From the NCBI GenBank assembly GCA_041838515.1, contig JBGYPP010000002.1, positions 1 to 64,000 on the forward strand: a DNA stretch of 64,000 nt. The letters are read 5' to 3'. This DNA is from JBGYPP01 sp041838515 (GTDB taxonomy: Bacteria > Bacillota > Clostridia > Lachnospirales > Lachnospiraceae). Positions 7,533-15,198 of the stretch are shown piece after piece (within the stretch, counting starts at the first letter, position 1; every line of letters starts with the position of its first letter). Made by a program: the position numbers and the translations under genes. The notes under the pieces were generated by a model, which made no database searches, had not been told where the DNA came from, and was given only the letters and a program-made list of their open reading frames with translations.

Positions 7533-7560
7533 TATTGTGGTTTATTGTGGTTTATTGTGT
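7533..7560. repeat. Triple TTTATTGTG direct repeat
   Basis: TTTATTGTG occurs three times in a row with 10-bp spacing, about one helical turn, 20 bp upstream of the excisionase-like start. A fourth copy lies at 6543-6551 in the origin-like region. Likely a cooperative protein-binding site. Confidence 0.5.
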
Positions 7561-7946
7561 ACCTTTTAATATAATAAACGCATTTGCGAGTTTTTTCAAG
7601 ATTATATTTTCGGTATTGTGAACTTTTTATTTGCATAAAGTCTTTCAGATCTCATTTGCAAATTTTTATATTGTGTTTCATGGATAAAATTACATATGCG
7701 ATGGCAGCAGGCATGAAATATGTCTGTGAAGTCGATACAGAAGCAGGAATCCTTTTTAGGTGGTTGAATGGAGAAATTATAGCCTGTGCCTTAAAATGGC
7801 AGATATGGGCTTACTGGCGGCGAAGGTGGGCGGGTAGTTCCCGGTGCTGTCCTGTCCCGGCGGGTTCCATGCACTGGACCTCGGCAATCTGAGGGGCTGG
7901 CAGGTGCTTTTTTCACTATTCTGTACCAGATTTGTACCAGGGCATA
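7561..7946. other. Gap without a supported gene
   Basis: No convincing coding frame. The first 220 bp are AT-rich; 7795-7910 is a sharply GC-rich patch that looks like a fragment of foreign coding sequence, but no frame gives a recognisable protein. CGCATTTGCG at 7573-7582 resembles the CTCGCA motifs of the control region near 8.7 kb. Confidence 0.4.
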
Positions 7947-8198
7947 TTACCGAATCCCCGAAACTCTTGATATTCCTTGCCTTTTCTGCTTACCGTTGTA
8001 CATTTCCGCCATAAATACCAACTTGTCAACCGGTACCACCTTCGTATTACCAAACTCGTAATCTGCAAGCGTTGATACCGATATTCCCAATATTTCCGCA
8101 GCCCCTTCTCTGCTGTATAGCCTCTCGTTGTATGTTGCTGCGTTTTTCCTCGCCCTAAAATATACATTTGTGTTCTCGTTTATAGAGCCTTTTCCCAT
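7947..8198 (-). CDS. XRE-family regulator, altered C-terminus
   Basis: 83 residues. The part NVYFRARKNAATYNERLYSR, EGAAEILGISVSTLADYE and VVPVDKLVFMAEMYN is a Cro/C1 helix-turn-helix common in phage-like and integrative elements of Clostridia. Relatives normally continue with a short Cys-containing tail; here the sequence after MYN changes to a basic unrelated tail, suggesting a frameshift near the end. ATG 8198 has AGGAC and AGG sites upstream. A putative element repressor or antirepressor. Confidence 0.68.
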   Translation of the reverse strand: MGKGSINENTNVYFRARKNAATYNERLYSREGAAEILGISVSTLADYEFGNTKVVPVDKLVFMAEMYNGKQKRQGISRVSGIR

Positions 8199-8226
8199 TC
8201 AAATTTCCTGTCCTTTCCCGCATAAT

Positions 8227-8373
8227 TTAATTAGAGGACATCACTGGTACGCTGATTCCAAGTAGCTCAACGACTTTTGCAACAATCTTTTCATTGTTCA
8301 TCTTGCCGTTGATTACTAAGGACATTCGATCTCTCGATACCCCCGATTGTTCCGCAAGGTCATTGACTGTCAT
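8227..8373 (-). CDS. Short XRE-type HTH protein, 48 residues
   Basis: Reads MTVNDLAEQSGVSRDRMSLV then INGKMNNEKIVAKVVELLGI, a minimal Cro-type helix-turn-helix. ATG 8373 overlaps the TGA of the preceding HTH gene by 4 nt (ATGA), a standard translational-coupling arrangement, so it is probably translated. The product is shorter than usual for the family and may be a degraded copy of its neighbour. Confidence 0.5.
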   Translation of the reverse strand: MTVNDLAEQSGVSRDRMSLVINGKMNNEKIVAKVVELLGISVPVMSSN

Positions 8374-8636
8374 ATTTCTTTTGACAGCTCAACCTTGACT
8401 GCACAACACCACTCGTCTGATGGTGTGGCAACTCTTTCGGGCATCCCTTCCGTACCGAGGACCTTGTTGATCTGCTCAACAATATCCTTGTAGGTGGAAT
8501 TGGAATACCGGCCGCCAATCACCGAGGAAATGACAGCTTGACTCTTCCCCACTTTTGCGGCCAGGTCATTCATCTTCATATCCATGTCGATCAGCGCCTT
8601 TTTTACGTCCTTTGACCACTGCGACAAATTGCTCAT
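8370..8636 (-). CDS. XRE-family HTH protein
   Basis: 88 residues from ATG 8636 (AAAGGAG 11 nt upstream; an in-frame GTG at 8648 is too close to the site). It has a Cro-like helix-turn-helix: MKMNDLAAKVGKSQAVISSV and GGRYSNSTYKDIVEQINKVL. It is divergent from the regulator at 8862 across a 225-bp control region with repeated CTCGCA motifs, so the two probably form a bistable switch like cI/cro. Coupled to the short HTH gene downstream. Confidence 0.7.
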   Translation of the reverse strand: MSNLSQWSKDVKKALIDMDMKMNDLAAKVGKSQAVISSVIGGRYSNSTYKDIVEQINKVLGTEGMPERVATPSDEWCCAVKVELSKEI

Positions 8637-8656
8637 ACTCTGTCTCACTCCTTTCT

Positions 8657-8861
8657 CGCAATTTTATTGTTATTTGTGATTGTGCGTGCTATAATGTAAG
8701 TAAATCCGTTTACACACTCGCAAAGGTAGAAATGCAAATATTTGATTAGGCTCGCAACCTCGAAATAATTGTATTTTATATTTATATTATACTTCGTATA
8801 TGCGAGTTTATAAAGGGTTAATTACTTAAATACGAGAATATTTTTCTACGGAGGTCGCAAT
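8657..8861. promoter_or_regulatory. Divergent control region with CTCGCA motifs
   Basis: The intergenic space between two divergent HTH genes holds TCTCGCAA (8656), ACTCGCAA (8717), GCTCGCAA (8750) and, inverted, TGCGAG (about 8798), plus GTCGCAAT beside the plus-strand start. A TTATATTTATATTATAC stretch before 8790 can serve as a plus-strand promoter. The repeated motif is a candidate operator. Confidence 0.5.
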
Positions 8862-9251
8862 ATGGAAACTTTGGAAAAACCCAACATGGAGATCATCGAA
8901 CGGATTTACCAACTCTTCGATGAAAAAGACAAAAAAGCCTACGAACTCTGCAACAAACTCAATATCCGGACATCCACAATGTCAACTTGGAAGGCTCGTA
9001 CCAACGATCCTCCTGCAAAGTACATGAAAACCATTGCGGATTTCTTCGGCGTTTCTTTGGACTACCTTATGACCGGGCAGGATGCTCCTGTCCGCAAGAC
9101 AACCACGCCCGAAGAGGACCAACTGCTCGAACTGTACCGGGCTTTGCCGGAAAACAAAAAATATGAATTTGTCGGGGAGCTTAAAGGCTTTCTTAAAGCT
9201 ATGGAAGATAAACAGAAATATCTCGACGAGAAAAAAAGATTATCAGTTTAG
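8862..9251 (+). CDS. XRE-family regulator (cI-like)
   Basis: 129 residues: an N-terminal helix-turn-helix (ELCNKLNIRTSTMSTWKART, PPAKYMKTIADFFGVSLDYL) and a C-terminal helical segment (EEDQLLELYRALPENKKYEF). ATG 8862 has GGAGG at 7 nt. The first gene of the rightward run that ends with the integrase; it probably controls the lysogeny-like state of the element. No LexA-type protease domain is present, so induction would need another protein. Confidence 0.78.
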   Translation: METLEKPNMEIIERIYQLFDEKDKKAYELCNKLNIRTSTMSTWKARTNDPPAKYMKTIADFFGVSLDYLMTGQDAPVRKTTTPEEDQLLELYRALPENKKYEFVGELKGFLKAMEDKQKYLDEKKRLSV

Positions 9252-9294
9252 AATGGTACCGGCTCTTCGGACGGTACTTATAGGAGATATGCCT

Positions 9295-9612
9295 ATGACA
9301 GATGCAAACACATATTTCACACTTGGCCGGACTGAGGAAAAAGCAGGGCGTGACTCTTCCGCTCTGCTCTATTATATTTCCTCTTTCTGCGCCTCGTATA
9401 ACCAAAACTCAAAATCACACCCTTGCGATGCTGTTGCAAAAATCCGGATGCTGCAGAACTCTCTCGGTCTTTCCGACGCACAACTTCTTGAAATGGTGCG
9501 CTCTTACGGAACTCTAACCGACCTTGAATGTCAGCACTTGCTCTACTACGCAATCTATGGATTCCTTCCTGGGATTCATACCGTACTGTCCGGATCAGCC
9601 TATGGGTGCTGA
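9295..9612 (+). CDS. Hypothetical protein of the element
   Basis: 105 residues from ATG 9295 (AGGAG eight bases upstream; ATG 9289 is too close). Predicted soluble and helical, with NTYFTLGRTEEKAGRDSSAL and a Cys-containing middle (FCASYNQNSKSHPCDAVAK). No family recognised. Its stop overlaps the start region of the next gene (TGATATG), so the two are probably coupled. Context suggests an accessory regulator. Confidence 0.5.
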   Translation: MTDANTYFTLGRTEEKAGRDSSALLYYISSFCASYNQNSKSHPCDAVAKIRMLQNSLGLSDAQLLEMVRSYGTLTDLECQHLLYYAIYGFLPGIHTVLSGSAYGC

Positions 9613-9910
9613 TATGTTCCAGGAGCGCTTAAAGCTCTGCATGAGCCAAAAGGATCTATCCGGAGCGGAACTCGCCGTAATATCCGGGGTATCTGCAGCC
9701 ACAATCTCACGCTATCTTGGTGGCCTGCGTTGCCCTACGGTTGAAAACCTCTCCCGGATTGCCGCCGCCCTCAACACGTCGTCAGATTATCTACTGGGGC
9801 TAAACGATGTGCCGGACGATAAAAAGCTCATTGATGCCTATTCCGTCGCCTCCTGCGACGATAAGCGTGTCATTTGGACGCTCTTGGAAAGATACGGAGG
9901 TAATGAATGA
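9602..9910 (+). CDS. XRE-family regulator
   Basis: 102 residues from ATG 9602, or 98 from ATG 9614, which directly follows the upstream stop. A textbook Cro/C1 domain: FQERLKLCMSQKDLSGAELA, VISGVSAATISRYLGGLRCP, TVENLSRIAAALNTSSDYLL. Its last codons overlap the next gene by 4 nt (ATGA), tying it to the nuclease-like protein that follows. A regulator coupled to a possible nuclease is a pattern seen in defence cassettes. Confidence 0.75.
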   Translation: MGADMFQERLKLCMSQKDLSGAELAVISGVSAATISRYLGGLRCPTVENLSRIAAALNTSSDYLLGLNDVPDDKKLIDAYSVASCDDKRVIWTLLERYGGNE

Positions 9911-10482
9911 ACGAACAACTAACAGGCAACGAGGAATTTACCCTGCATGGTACCGGAGTAGAAATCACAGTATCAGATTTTTGGTCCTGGGCGTATTCCG
10001 ACCTGCTCAATAATACCTATCGTGGGGTGTTGGCAGAGTTCCTTGTATTTTCAGCACTGAGCAGTACCCCCCTCCCTGATTCGCAAATGAGAGCTGACTG
10101 GCTGCCTTACGATGTCACCAGCCCGTCGGGGAGACGCATTGAGGTAAAGTCTGCCGCTTACCTCCAATCCTGGACTAAGGAATACTACTCGCAAATTATT
10201 TTTGACATTGCTCCTAAGTACGGATGGACTCCGGAGGAAGGATACGCACCGGAAAGCAAACGGAACTCTGATCTGTATGTGTTCTGCGTCTATACCGCAC
10301 TAACCAGGGACAAATCCCTTCTCGATCTCGACTTGTGGGATTTCTATGTCCTCCCTACCTCTGTCCTCAATGAGAAGGTACCGGAGCAGAAAAAAATCGG
10401 TCTGCAGTCTCTCTTGAAACTGGGACCGGTTAAGACGGATTACGCCTCTCTCGGCGCAACCATAGAATCAATAGACCTATAA
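9907..10482 (+). CDS. PD-(D/E)XK-like protein, unknown role
   Basis: 191 residues. ATG 9907 overlaps the preceding stop and has GGAGG at 6 nt. The arrangement Glu44 (RGVLAEFLVF), Asp69 (PYDVTSPSG) and Glu79-x-Lys81 (RIEVKSAAYL) matches the E-D-ExK layout of restriction-endonuclease-fold nucleases. The C-terminal half (DLYVFCVYTAL, LDLWDFYVLP) resembles the strand-rich end of such domains. I do not recognise a named family. Between an XRE regulator and the integrase, it could be a defence nuclease, a superinfection-exclusion protein or a recombination accessory. Confidence 0.6.
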   Translation: MNEQLTGNEEFTLHGTGVEITVSDFWSWAYSDLLNNTYRGVLAEFLVFSALSSTPLPDSQMRADWLPYDVTSPSGRRIEVKSAAYLQSWTKEYYSQIIFDIAPKYGWTPEEGYAPESKRNSDLYVFCVYTALTRDKSLLDLDLWDFYVLPTSVLNEKVPEQKKIGLQSLLKLGPVKTDYASLGATIESIDL

Positions 10483-10496
10483 AGGAGGAATGCCCT

Positions 10497-11552
10497 ATGC
10501 GGCTACCAAACGGCTACGGAAGTGTCGTAAAGCAGAGTGGGCGGCGGCGAAACCCTTATATCGTCCGCAAGACCGTCGGCTACCACTACGATGCCGAAAA
10601 AGACAAACAGGTGCAGGACTACATCATCATCGGCTATGCCAAGACAAAAGCCGACGGACTCCGTATGCTTGCAGAATACAACAGCAATCCATTCGATACC
10701 CATGCGGCCAAAATGACCTTCTCCGATGTTTACGAGGAATGGTCCAAGCGGAAATTCCCAACCGTCTCTAAATCGAATGTGACCGGTTACATTGCCTGCT
10801 ATAAAGCCTGTGGCACTCTCTACAACAAAACCTTCAAGGACATAAAACTGGCCGATCTGCAGAATGTCATAGACAACTGTGGCAAAAACTACCCTACTCT
10901 CAAAAAGATCAAGATGCTTTTCAGCCAGCTCTACGATTATGCCATGAAGAATGAAATCTGCAACAAGGACTACTCCGACTATGTGAATGTAGCCCAGTAC
11001 CGGGATAAGAACCCGAACAAATACGACAGGAACAAATTTAAAAAGGAAGAGGTTGACCGAATATGGACGATGCAGGATGATCCTTACTATCAGATTATCC
11101 TCATGCTCCTTTATAACGGTACCAGGGTGTCAGAATTTCTTGATCTCAAAAAAAAGGACGTACACCTCGACGAACAGTATTTCGACGTGAGGAAATCCAA
11201 GACCAAAAACGGACTGAGGAAGGTGCCAATTGCCGATAAGGTCCTGCCCTTCTACAAGGCATGGTACAACTCCGCTCCTTCGTGTGAATATCTTCTACAT
11301 ACACCAGAGGGCGAACACTTCCTATACCGGAACTACTACGACAGCTATTTCCTGCCTCTCGTGAGGCAACTGGGAATAGACCGAACCCCTCACTGCTGCA
11401 GACATACCTGCATCTCCATGCTTGCTGAGGCAGGTGTGGATCAGACCACCATCAAGAAAATTGTGGGCCACGCCGGAGCCATGACGCTCACCGAAAGAGT
11501 CTATACCCATCTCGACATAGAAACGCTCGTTGATGCCATAAACAAGATATGA
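10497..11552 (+). CDS. Tyrosine-type site-specific integrase
   Basis: 351 residues. An N-terminal arm-binding part and SAM-like core-binding domain (TFSDVYEEWSKRKFP) are followed by the catalytic domain with Arg210 (NGTRVSE), His299-x-x-Arg302 (PHCCRHT), His325 (VGHAG) and nucleophile Tyr336 (RVYTHLD); all are present, so it is probably active. ATG 10497 has AAAGGAGG eight bases upstream. It is the last gene of the element and points at the convergent 3' end of rpsI, the usual position next to an attachment site. Phage-type integrase of the Tn916/ICE class. Confidence 0.93.
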   Translation: MRLPNGYGSVVKQSGRRRNPYIVRKTVGYHYDAEKDKQVQDYIIIGYAKTKADGLRMLAEYNSNPFDTHAAKMTFSDVYEEWSKRKFPTVSKSNVTGYIACYKACGTLYNKTFKDIKLADLQNVIDNCGKNYPTLKKIKMLFSQLYDYAMKNEICNKDYSDYVNVAQYRDKNPNKYDRNKFKKEEVDRIWTMQDDPYYQIILMLLYNGTRVSEFLDLKKKDVHLDEQYFDVRKSKTKNGLRKVPIADKVLPFYKAWYNSAPSCEYLLHTPEGEHFLYRNYYDSYFLPLVRQLGIDRTPHCCRHTCISMLAEAGVDQTTIKKIVGHAGAMTLTERVYTHLDIETLVDAINKI

Positions 11553-11558
11553 AAAACC

Positions 11559-11594
11559 GCCCCGGAGAGAACTGTGCTGCCGGGGCTTGCTTTT
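11559..11594 (+). terminator. Integrase terminator
   Basis: Perfect stem GCCCCGG/CCGGGGC followed by TTGCTTTT, 7 nt after the integrase stop. Confidence 0.75.
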
Positions 11595-11800
11595 ACCCAA
11601 AAAGATATTATTGCTGCATATACGCTACATATACGCTGCATACTCTCCAACTCCCACCAAATTTCACACCAACTCAGCAAGTTTTGGAGAAAAAGAAAAC
11701 CCCCGAAACAAGCGGTTTCGGAGGCTTTCGATTGTCCTGGGATGTCCAGGGAATATTTGATTTTCTATCTCTTTGTAAACTGAATTAACGCTTGGAGAAC
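11595..11800. other. Probable element-chromosome boundary (att region)
   Basis: Between the integrase terminator and the 3' end of rpsI. It contains a direct repeat GCATATACGCTACATATACG (11612-11640, two ATACGCT units), which could be integrase arm sites. Base composition changes across it. The other element end and the duplicated core sequence were not found in the window, so the exact site is unresolved. Confidence 0.4.
11690..11724 (-). terminator. rplM-rpsI operon terminator
   Basis: On the minus strand CCGAAAC pairs with GTTTCGG inside a longer GC stem, followed by TTTTCTTTTT. It lies 61 nt past the rpsI stop, so it may be chromosomal or supplied by the element. Confidence 0.7.
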
Positions 11801-12183
11801 TGCGGCGCACGCCTTGCACCCTTCAAACCGTACTTCTTCCTCTCCTTCATACGAGGATCACGGGTCAGGAAACCGGCCTTCTTCAGCACGGGGCGGAAAT
11901 CCCCATCAGCCTTGAGCAGGGCACGGGATATGCCATGACGGACGGCACCTGCCTGGCCGGTGAATCCGCCGCCATGCACATTAACCAAAACGTCAAACTT
12001 ACCCAGGTTGTCCGTGATAGCCAAGGGCTGGCGGACGATAAGCTTGAGAGTTTCCAGACCGAAATAATTGTCTATATCCCTTTTATTGATGGTGATCTTG
12101 CCCTGGCCGCCAGGAATCAGATACACCCTGGCTACGGAGGTTTTTCTCCGGCCGGTACCATAAAATCTCTCAGTGTTTGCCAT
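11785..12183 (-). CDS. rpsI: 30S ribosomal protein S9
   Basis: 132 residues, the usual length. It starts RFYGTGRRKTSVARVYLIPG, has the VHGGGFTGQAGAVRHGISRA core and ends with the universal basic tail (RRAPQFSKR) that reaches the ribosomal P site. Follows rplM by 21 nt, the standard rplM-rpsI pair. Its 3' end is the chromosomal neighbour of the integrative element; the coding sequence itself is complete. Confidence 0.97.
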   Translation of the reverse strand: MANTERFYGTGRRKTSVARVYLIPGGQGKITINKRDIDNYFGLETLKLIVRQPLAITDNLGKFDVLVNVHGGGFTGQAGAVRHGISRALLKADGDFRPVLKKAGFLTRDPRMKERKKYGLKGARRAPQFSKR

Positions 12184-12204
12184 GGTTTTTCTCCTCCTCT
12201 ATCC

Positions 12205-12636
12205 TTATTGGAATGTCAGCACTTCGGGCTTTTGCGCTTGATGCTTATGCTCGGGTCCGGCATATACATACAGCTTCTCAAACATCTCCTTGCCCAAAGG
12301 CCCCTTGGGGAGCATACCCTTAATGGCCAATTCCACCACGGACTCCGGCTGCTTTTTCAGCTTCTCCTTGAGGGGAGTAGCCTTGAGGCCTCCCACATAA
12401 CCGGAGTGATGGTAGTACATCTTCTGATCCATCTTCTTGCCGCTGACCTTGATCTGATCGGCATTGATCACTATCACATAATCCCCAGTATCCATATGGG
12501 GGGTAAAAATCACCTTATTCTTGCCGCGAAGCACGGCTGCCACATGGGCTGCCAAACGGCCCAGGGTCTGACCCTTCGCGTCCACCACATACCATTTTCT
12601 CTCAATATTGGCGGGAGTGGCCATAACTGTTTTCAT
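12205..12636 (-). CDS. rplM: 50S ribosomal protein L13
   Basis: 143 residues: KWYVVDAKGQTLGRLAAHVA near the start, then MDTGDYVIVINADQIKVSGK and the conserved GMLPKGPLGKEMFEKLYVYA. An early 23S rRNA-binding protein. First gene of the rplM-rpsI operon, preceded by a consensus promoter and a leader of about 190 nt. Confidence 0.97.
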   Translation of the reverse strand: MKTVMATPANIERKWYVVDAKGQTLGRLAAHVAAVLRGKNKVIFTPHMDTGDYVIVINADQIKVSGKKMDQKMYYHHSGYVGGLKATPLKEKLKKQPESVVELAIKGMLPKGPLGKEMFEKLYVYAGPEHKHQAQKPEVLTFQ

Positions 12637-12857
12637 AGATTTCCTCCATCCGGTTGCCTTGCCGTATCTGGGGTGATCCGTTTGACAAGAACGGCCATAG
12701 ACCCAAGCGCCAGCGCCTATGGCGGATGTCCGGCCGCCGCTCTGGCAATACGCGCATAGATTTTATTGCAAAACATCCATGGGGGCCGGGGCTTTTGGCC
12801 AGCCCATAGACCGACATACAACAATGTATTATATAGAATACTTCCGAGTATTGTCAA
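12637..12857 (-). promoter_or_regulatory. rplM promoter and structured leader
   Basis: The minus-strand promoter has TTGACA (12852-12857) and TATAAT (12828-12833) with an 18-bp spacer. The transcript would carry a leader of about 190 nt containing GC-rich pairable segments (for example AAGCGCCAGCGCC and GGCGCTGGCGCTT as self-complementary arms around 12695-12725). In Bacillota a leader RNA before rplM gives autogenous L13 control; this one is in the right place, but I could not fold it. Confidence 0.6.
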
Positions 12858-12869
12858 TGGTTTTTCTGC

Positions 12870-12908
12870 AAAAAAAAAGAAAAAGGCCGCTTCCCCAATA
12901 GCGGCCTT
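12870..12908 (-). terminator. cutC terminator
   Basis: Perfect stem AAGGCCGC/GCGGCCTT with a 10-nt loop, followed on the minus strand by TTTTTCTTTTTTTTT. Confidence 0.85.
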
Positions 12909-12917
12909 GCATAAAAC

Positions 12918-13667
12918 CTAGCCCAGCGCCACCAAAGCCTCCCGGGTGCGCTGTATATTGTCCTTGGCCGTGCGCCAAATCTCATATTCGCCCATGCCCG
13001 GCACACCCATATGCACCTTGGGATTGCGGTATACCATGGGGCTTTCCAGCGTAACCTTGCCGCTCATGTGATAAGCCTTGGCTCCGGTGATGCCGTAGAT
13101 GGTGGGTATATTCTCCGGCGATACCCCGGCGGCCACCAATATCTCCAAATTCTCCCCGGAGGCCTCCACCAGCTTGGCTATGCAGGGTGCTCCCTCTATG
13201 GCCGAGCCTTTCTGGCCGGAGGTCAGTATGCTGCGTATGCCCAGGGATCTGGCTGTTTCCAAAGCCTCCAGCGGATCCGAGCAGACGTCAAAGCACCTGT
13301 GCAGGGTGACCCGCATAGGGCCAGCCTCCTCCACCAGCATGCGCAGCCTGGGCACATCCAGAGTGCCATCGCTGTTGAGCACGCCCACTACCACGCCGGC
13401 CGCGCCCAGCTTGCGGAAATGCCGCACCTCCCTCAGCATGATGTCGAACTCATAGTCCGTATAACAAAAATCTCCAAATCTAGGCCGCACCAGCACATGG
13501 ATGGGTATGTCCACCACCTCCAACACCGCCTCGTACAGCGCCGTAGTCGGGCTAATGCCCCCTATCACCAGCCCCGCGCACAGCTCCAGGCGGTCCGCCC
13601 CGCCCTTCATAGCCGCTATGGCTGATTCCACACTGTCTACACACGCTTCCAGCAAAAAATTTTTCAT
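12918..13667 (-). CDS. cutC: Copper homeostasis protein CutC
   Basis: 249-residue TIM-barrel protein of the CutC family: LEACVDSVESAIAAMKGGAD, RLELCAGLVIGGISPT, HVLVRPRFGDFCYTDYEF and TLHRCFDVC are all family signatures. A role in copper handling is known mainly from E. coli and Enterococcus; the biochemical activity is still uncertain. A single-gene unit with its own promoter (TTGTCC-N17-TATAAT) and a strong terminator. Confidence 0.93.
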   Translation of the reverse strand: MKNFLLEACVDSVESAIAAMKGGADRLELCAGLVIGGISPTTALYEAVLEVVDIPIHVLVRPRFGDFCYTDYEFDIMLREVRHFRKLGAAGVVVGVLNSDGTLDVPRLRMLVEEAGPMRVTLHRCFDVCSDPLEALETARSLGIRSILTSGQKGSAIEGAPCIAKLVEASGENLEILVAAGVSPENIPTIYGITGAKAYHMSGKVTLESPMVYRNPKVHMGVPGMGEYEIWRTAKDNIQRTREALVALG

Positions 13668-13752
13668 GCCTGCCTCTCCATTCTAGTTAGGGTTCGCCCT
13701 GGAATCCGTTCACCGGTTGCCTATGGGGGGGAATCGCCGCCATATTGTTCTC

Positions 13753-13781
13753 ATTATAGCGCAATCTAAAAAACAGGACAA
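13753..13781 (-). promoter_or_regulatory. cutC promoter
   Basis: Minus-strand TTGTCC (13776-13781), 17-bp spacer, TATAAT (13753-13758), about 85 nt before the start codon. The -35 overlaps the terminator hairpin of the upstream gene. Confidence 0.6.
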
Positions 13782-13816
13782 CTTTGGTACTAATTTACCA
13801 AAGTCGCCCTGTTTTT
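13769..13816 (-). terminator. Terminator of the DUF438 gene
   Basis: Long stem on the minus strand (ACTTTGGTAAA/TTAGTACCAAAGT within AACAGG/CCTGTT) followed by TTTTTT. Confidence 0.75.
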
Positions 13817-13829
13817 CCCTTGCTTCCGC

Positions 13830-15041
13830 CTAGTTGGACTGTCCCAACCCCCTCTTGGCGAAGTATTCCCTGGCAAAATCCATCTCCTGCACGGCCTCCA
13901 GCACGCCCAGATACTCCCCCTGGGGGCTGCGAACGGCCATGTACCGCACATAGACTGTCCGTCCCATCTTGTCCATCCACACATCCACGCTGTCCTTAGC
14001 CCCGGACCGCAGATCCGAGATAATCTTGGACACCATGGCTGCCACCTTGGGCGGATGACAGCTGGCCACATCCCGGTTCAGAGCCATGGAGGGGCGCTTA
14101 AAAAGCTTGGGGCCAAGATTAAAATATCTGTTGAGGTTCTCCCCGTCCACAAAGGTCAGCTCCAGAGGTATGGTGTTGAGCATGGCGCTCAGCTCCTCCA
14201 AACGCAGGCTGCCCCCGGCCAGTTCCAGCCTATCCCCACTGTTCAGGGCCTCGCCCTCTTCCACAGCCGGGCCGGAGTCCGATGCTCGCCCAGCCGGCGC
14301 TGCTCCGCCTCCGGCCGACTCCGCCTCGGGCCACTGGGGAGGCTCCACACCCAGACAAGGCGCATAATCCTTGGCATCCTGATAAATGCCATACCACTCC
14401 TCCTGGGTGAAATGCTCCAGACACAGGGGAAATAAGATAAACTGCTCCTTGTACACCATTTCCGCCATACGGGTCAGGGTTTGCTCCAATTTTTCCAACC
14501 AGCCCCCCTCCCGGCTCTTGGCCCGGTCCAAGGACATCAGCGCGCCCCGTATCTCCCCATCCACAGTCCACATCACCTGGGAAGGGCCGCTGATCTGGTA
14601 CCTGGTGTGCAGATGGGGATAGAGCAAATCCCCCTTCTTGGCATAATGCAGTGCCACCTGCCGCAGAGGGGCCAAATCTATGGACTCAGCGCCTCCCTGA
14701 GCCAGGGCCTCCCTGGTCTGGGCCAGCAGGGCCTCCAAGGCTGCATTCTCCTCTCTCAGCACCTGCAGCGGATGCCCCTTGGGCAGAGGGGGAAGCTTGG
14801 CCCCCTGGCCTCCTCCCTCCCCGGATATGCTTCCGTGAAAAAGCGAAGAATGTACATCGCAGAGTTTTTGCACCTTCTCCAGAGGCTCCCCCCCGTCCAG
14901 CAGTTCCTGCTCCGCATCCATAATCTCCCCGGCCTCCACCTGGGCAAATTCCCGGGCAAAATCCTGCCGCACCGCCTCCAGATCCTCCCCGCCCTGCAAT
15001 CTCTCCAGATACGCCTTTAGGCGTTTGCTTCTCTCTTCCAT
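13830..15041 (-). CDS. DUF438 / hemerythrin-like / PAS protein
   Basis: 403 residues. The N-terminal 70 are a DUF438 domain (LKAYLERLQGGEDLEAVRQD). A hemerythrin-like middle follows with ALHYAKKGDLLYPHLHTRYQ and MVYKEQFILFPLCLEHFTQE, retaining several His/Glu iron-ligand positions. A variable Ala/Gly/Glu-rich linker leads to a C-terminal PAS domain (LTFVDGENLNRYFN, VWMDKMGRTVYVRYMAV). A cytoplasmic sensor, probably of oxygen, redox or NO, given the di-iron domain; no output domain is attached. ATG 15041 has AGAGGAG at 6 nt. Confidence 0.88.
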   Translation of the reverse strand: MEERSKRLKAYLERLQGGEDLEAVRQDFAREFAQVEAGEIMDAEQELLDGGEPLEKVQKLCDVHSSLFHGSISGEGGGQGAKLPPLPKGHPLQVLREENAALEALLAQTREALAQGGAESIDLAPLRQVALHYAKKGDLLYPHLHTRYQISGPSQVMWTVDGEIRGALMSLDRAKSREGGWLEKLEQTLTRMAEMVYKEQFILFPLCLEHFTQEEWYGIYQDAKDYAPCLGVEPPQWPEAESAGGGAAPAGRASDSGPAVEEGEALNSGDRLELAGGSLRLEELSAMLNTIPLELTFVDGENLNRYFNLGPKLFKRPSMALNRDVASCHPPKVAAMVSKIISDLRSGAKDSVDVWMDKMGRTVYVRYMAVRSPQGEYLGVLEAVQEMDFAREYFAKRGLGQSN

Positions 15042-15173
15042 ACAATACTCCTCTCAAGGCCACAGCCTGACCGGTTCCCCAGGCCGGTTGCATCCGTGCC
15101 TGACACTGTTATTAGTCGAATCTAACCCCCCCTGTCCATCTAAGCATATTTTCTTGTTTTTGACAAGCCGAAA

Positions 15174-15193
15174 GGGCCGCCACCAGGCGGCCC
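15174..15193 (-). terminator. Terminator of the fucose-locus operon
   Basis: Perfect 8-bp stem GGGCCGCC/GGCGGCCC with a tetraloop just past the transglutaminase-like gene. The T-run is short (CCCTTTC). Confidence 0.55.
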
Positions 15194-15198
15194 CCACT

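Noticed and set aside
7584..7892. Plus-strand open frame of about 100 codons
   Set aside because: No ribosome binding site, no recognisable sequence, and it crosses an abrupt AT-rich to GC-rich change; treated as a gap.
6613..11660. ATACTCTCCAAC at 6614 and near 11640 as attachment-site duplicates
   Set aside because: A 12-bp match over this many position pairs is expected by chance, and 6614 lies inside the element.
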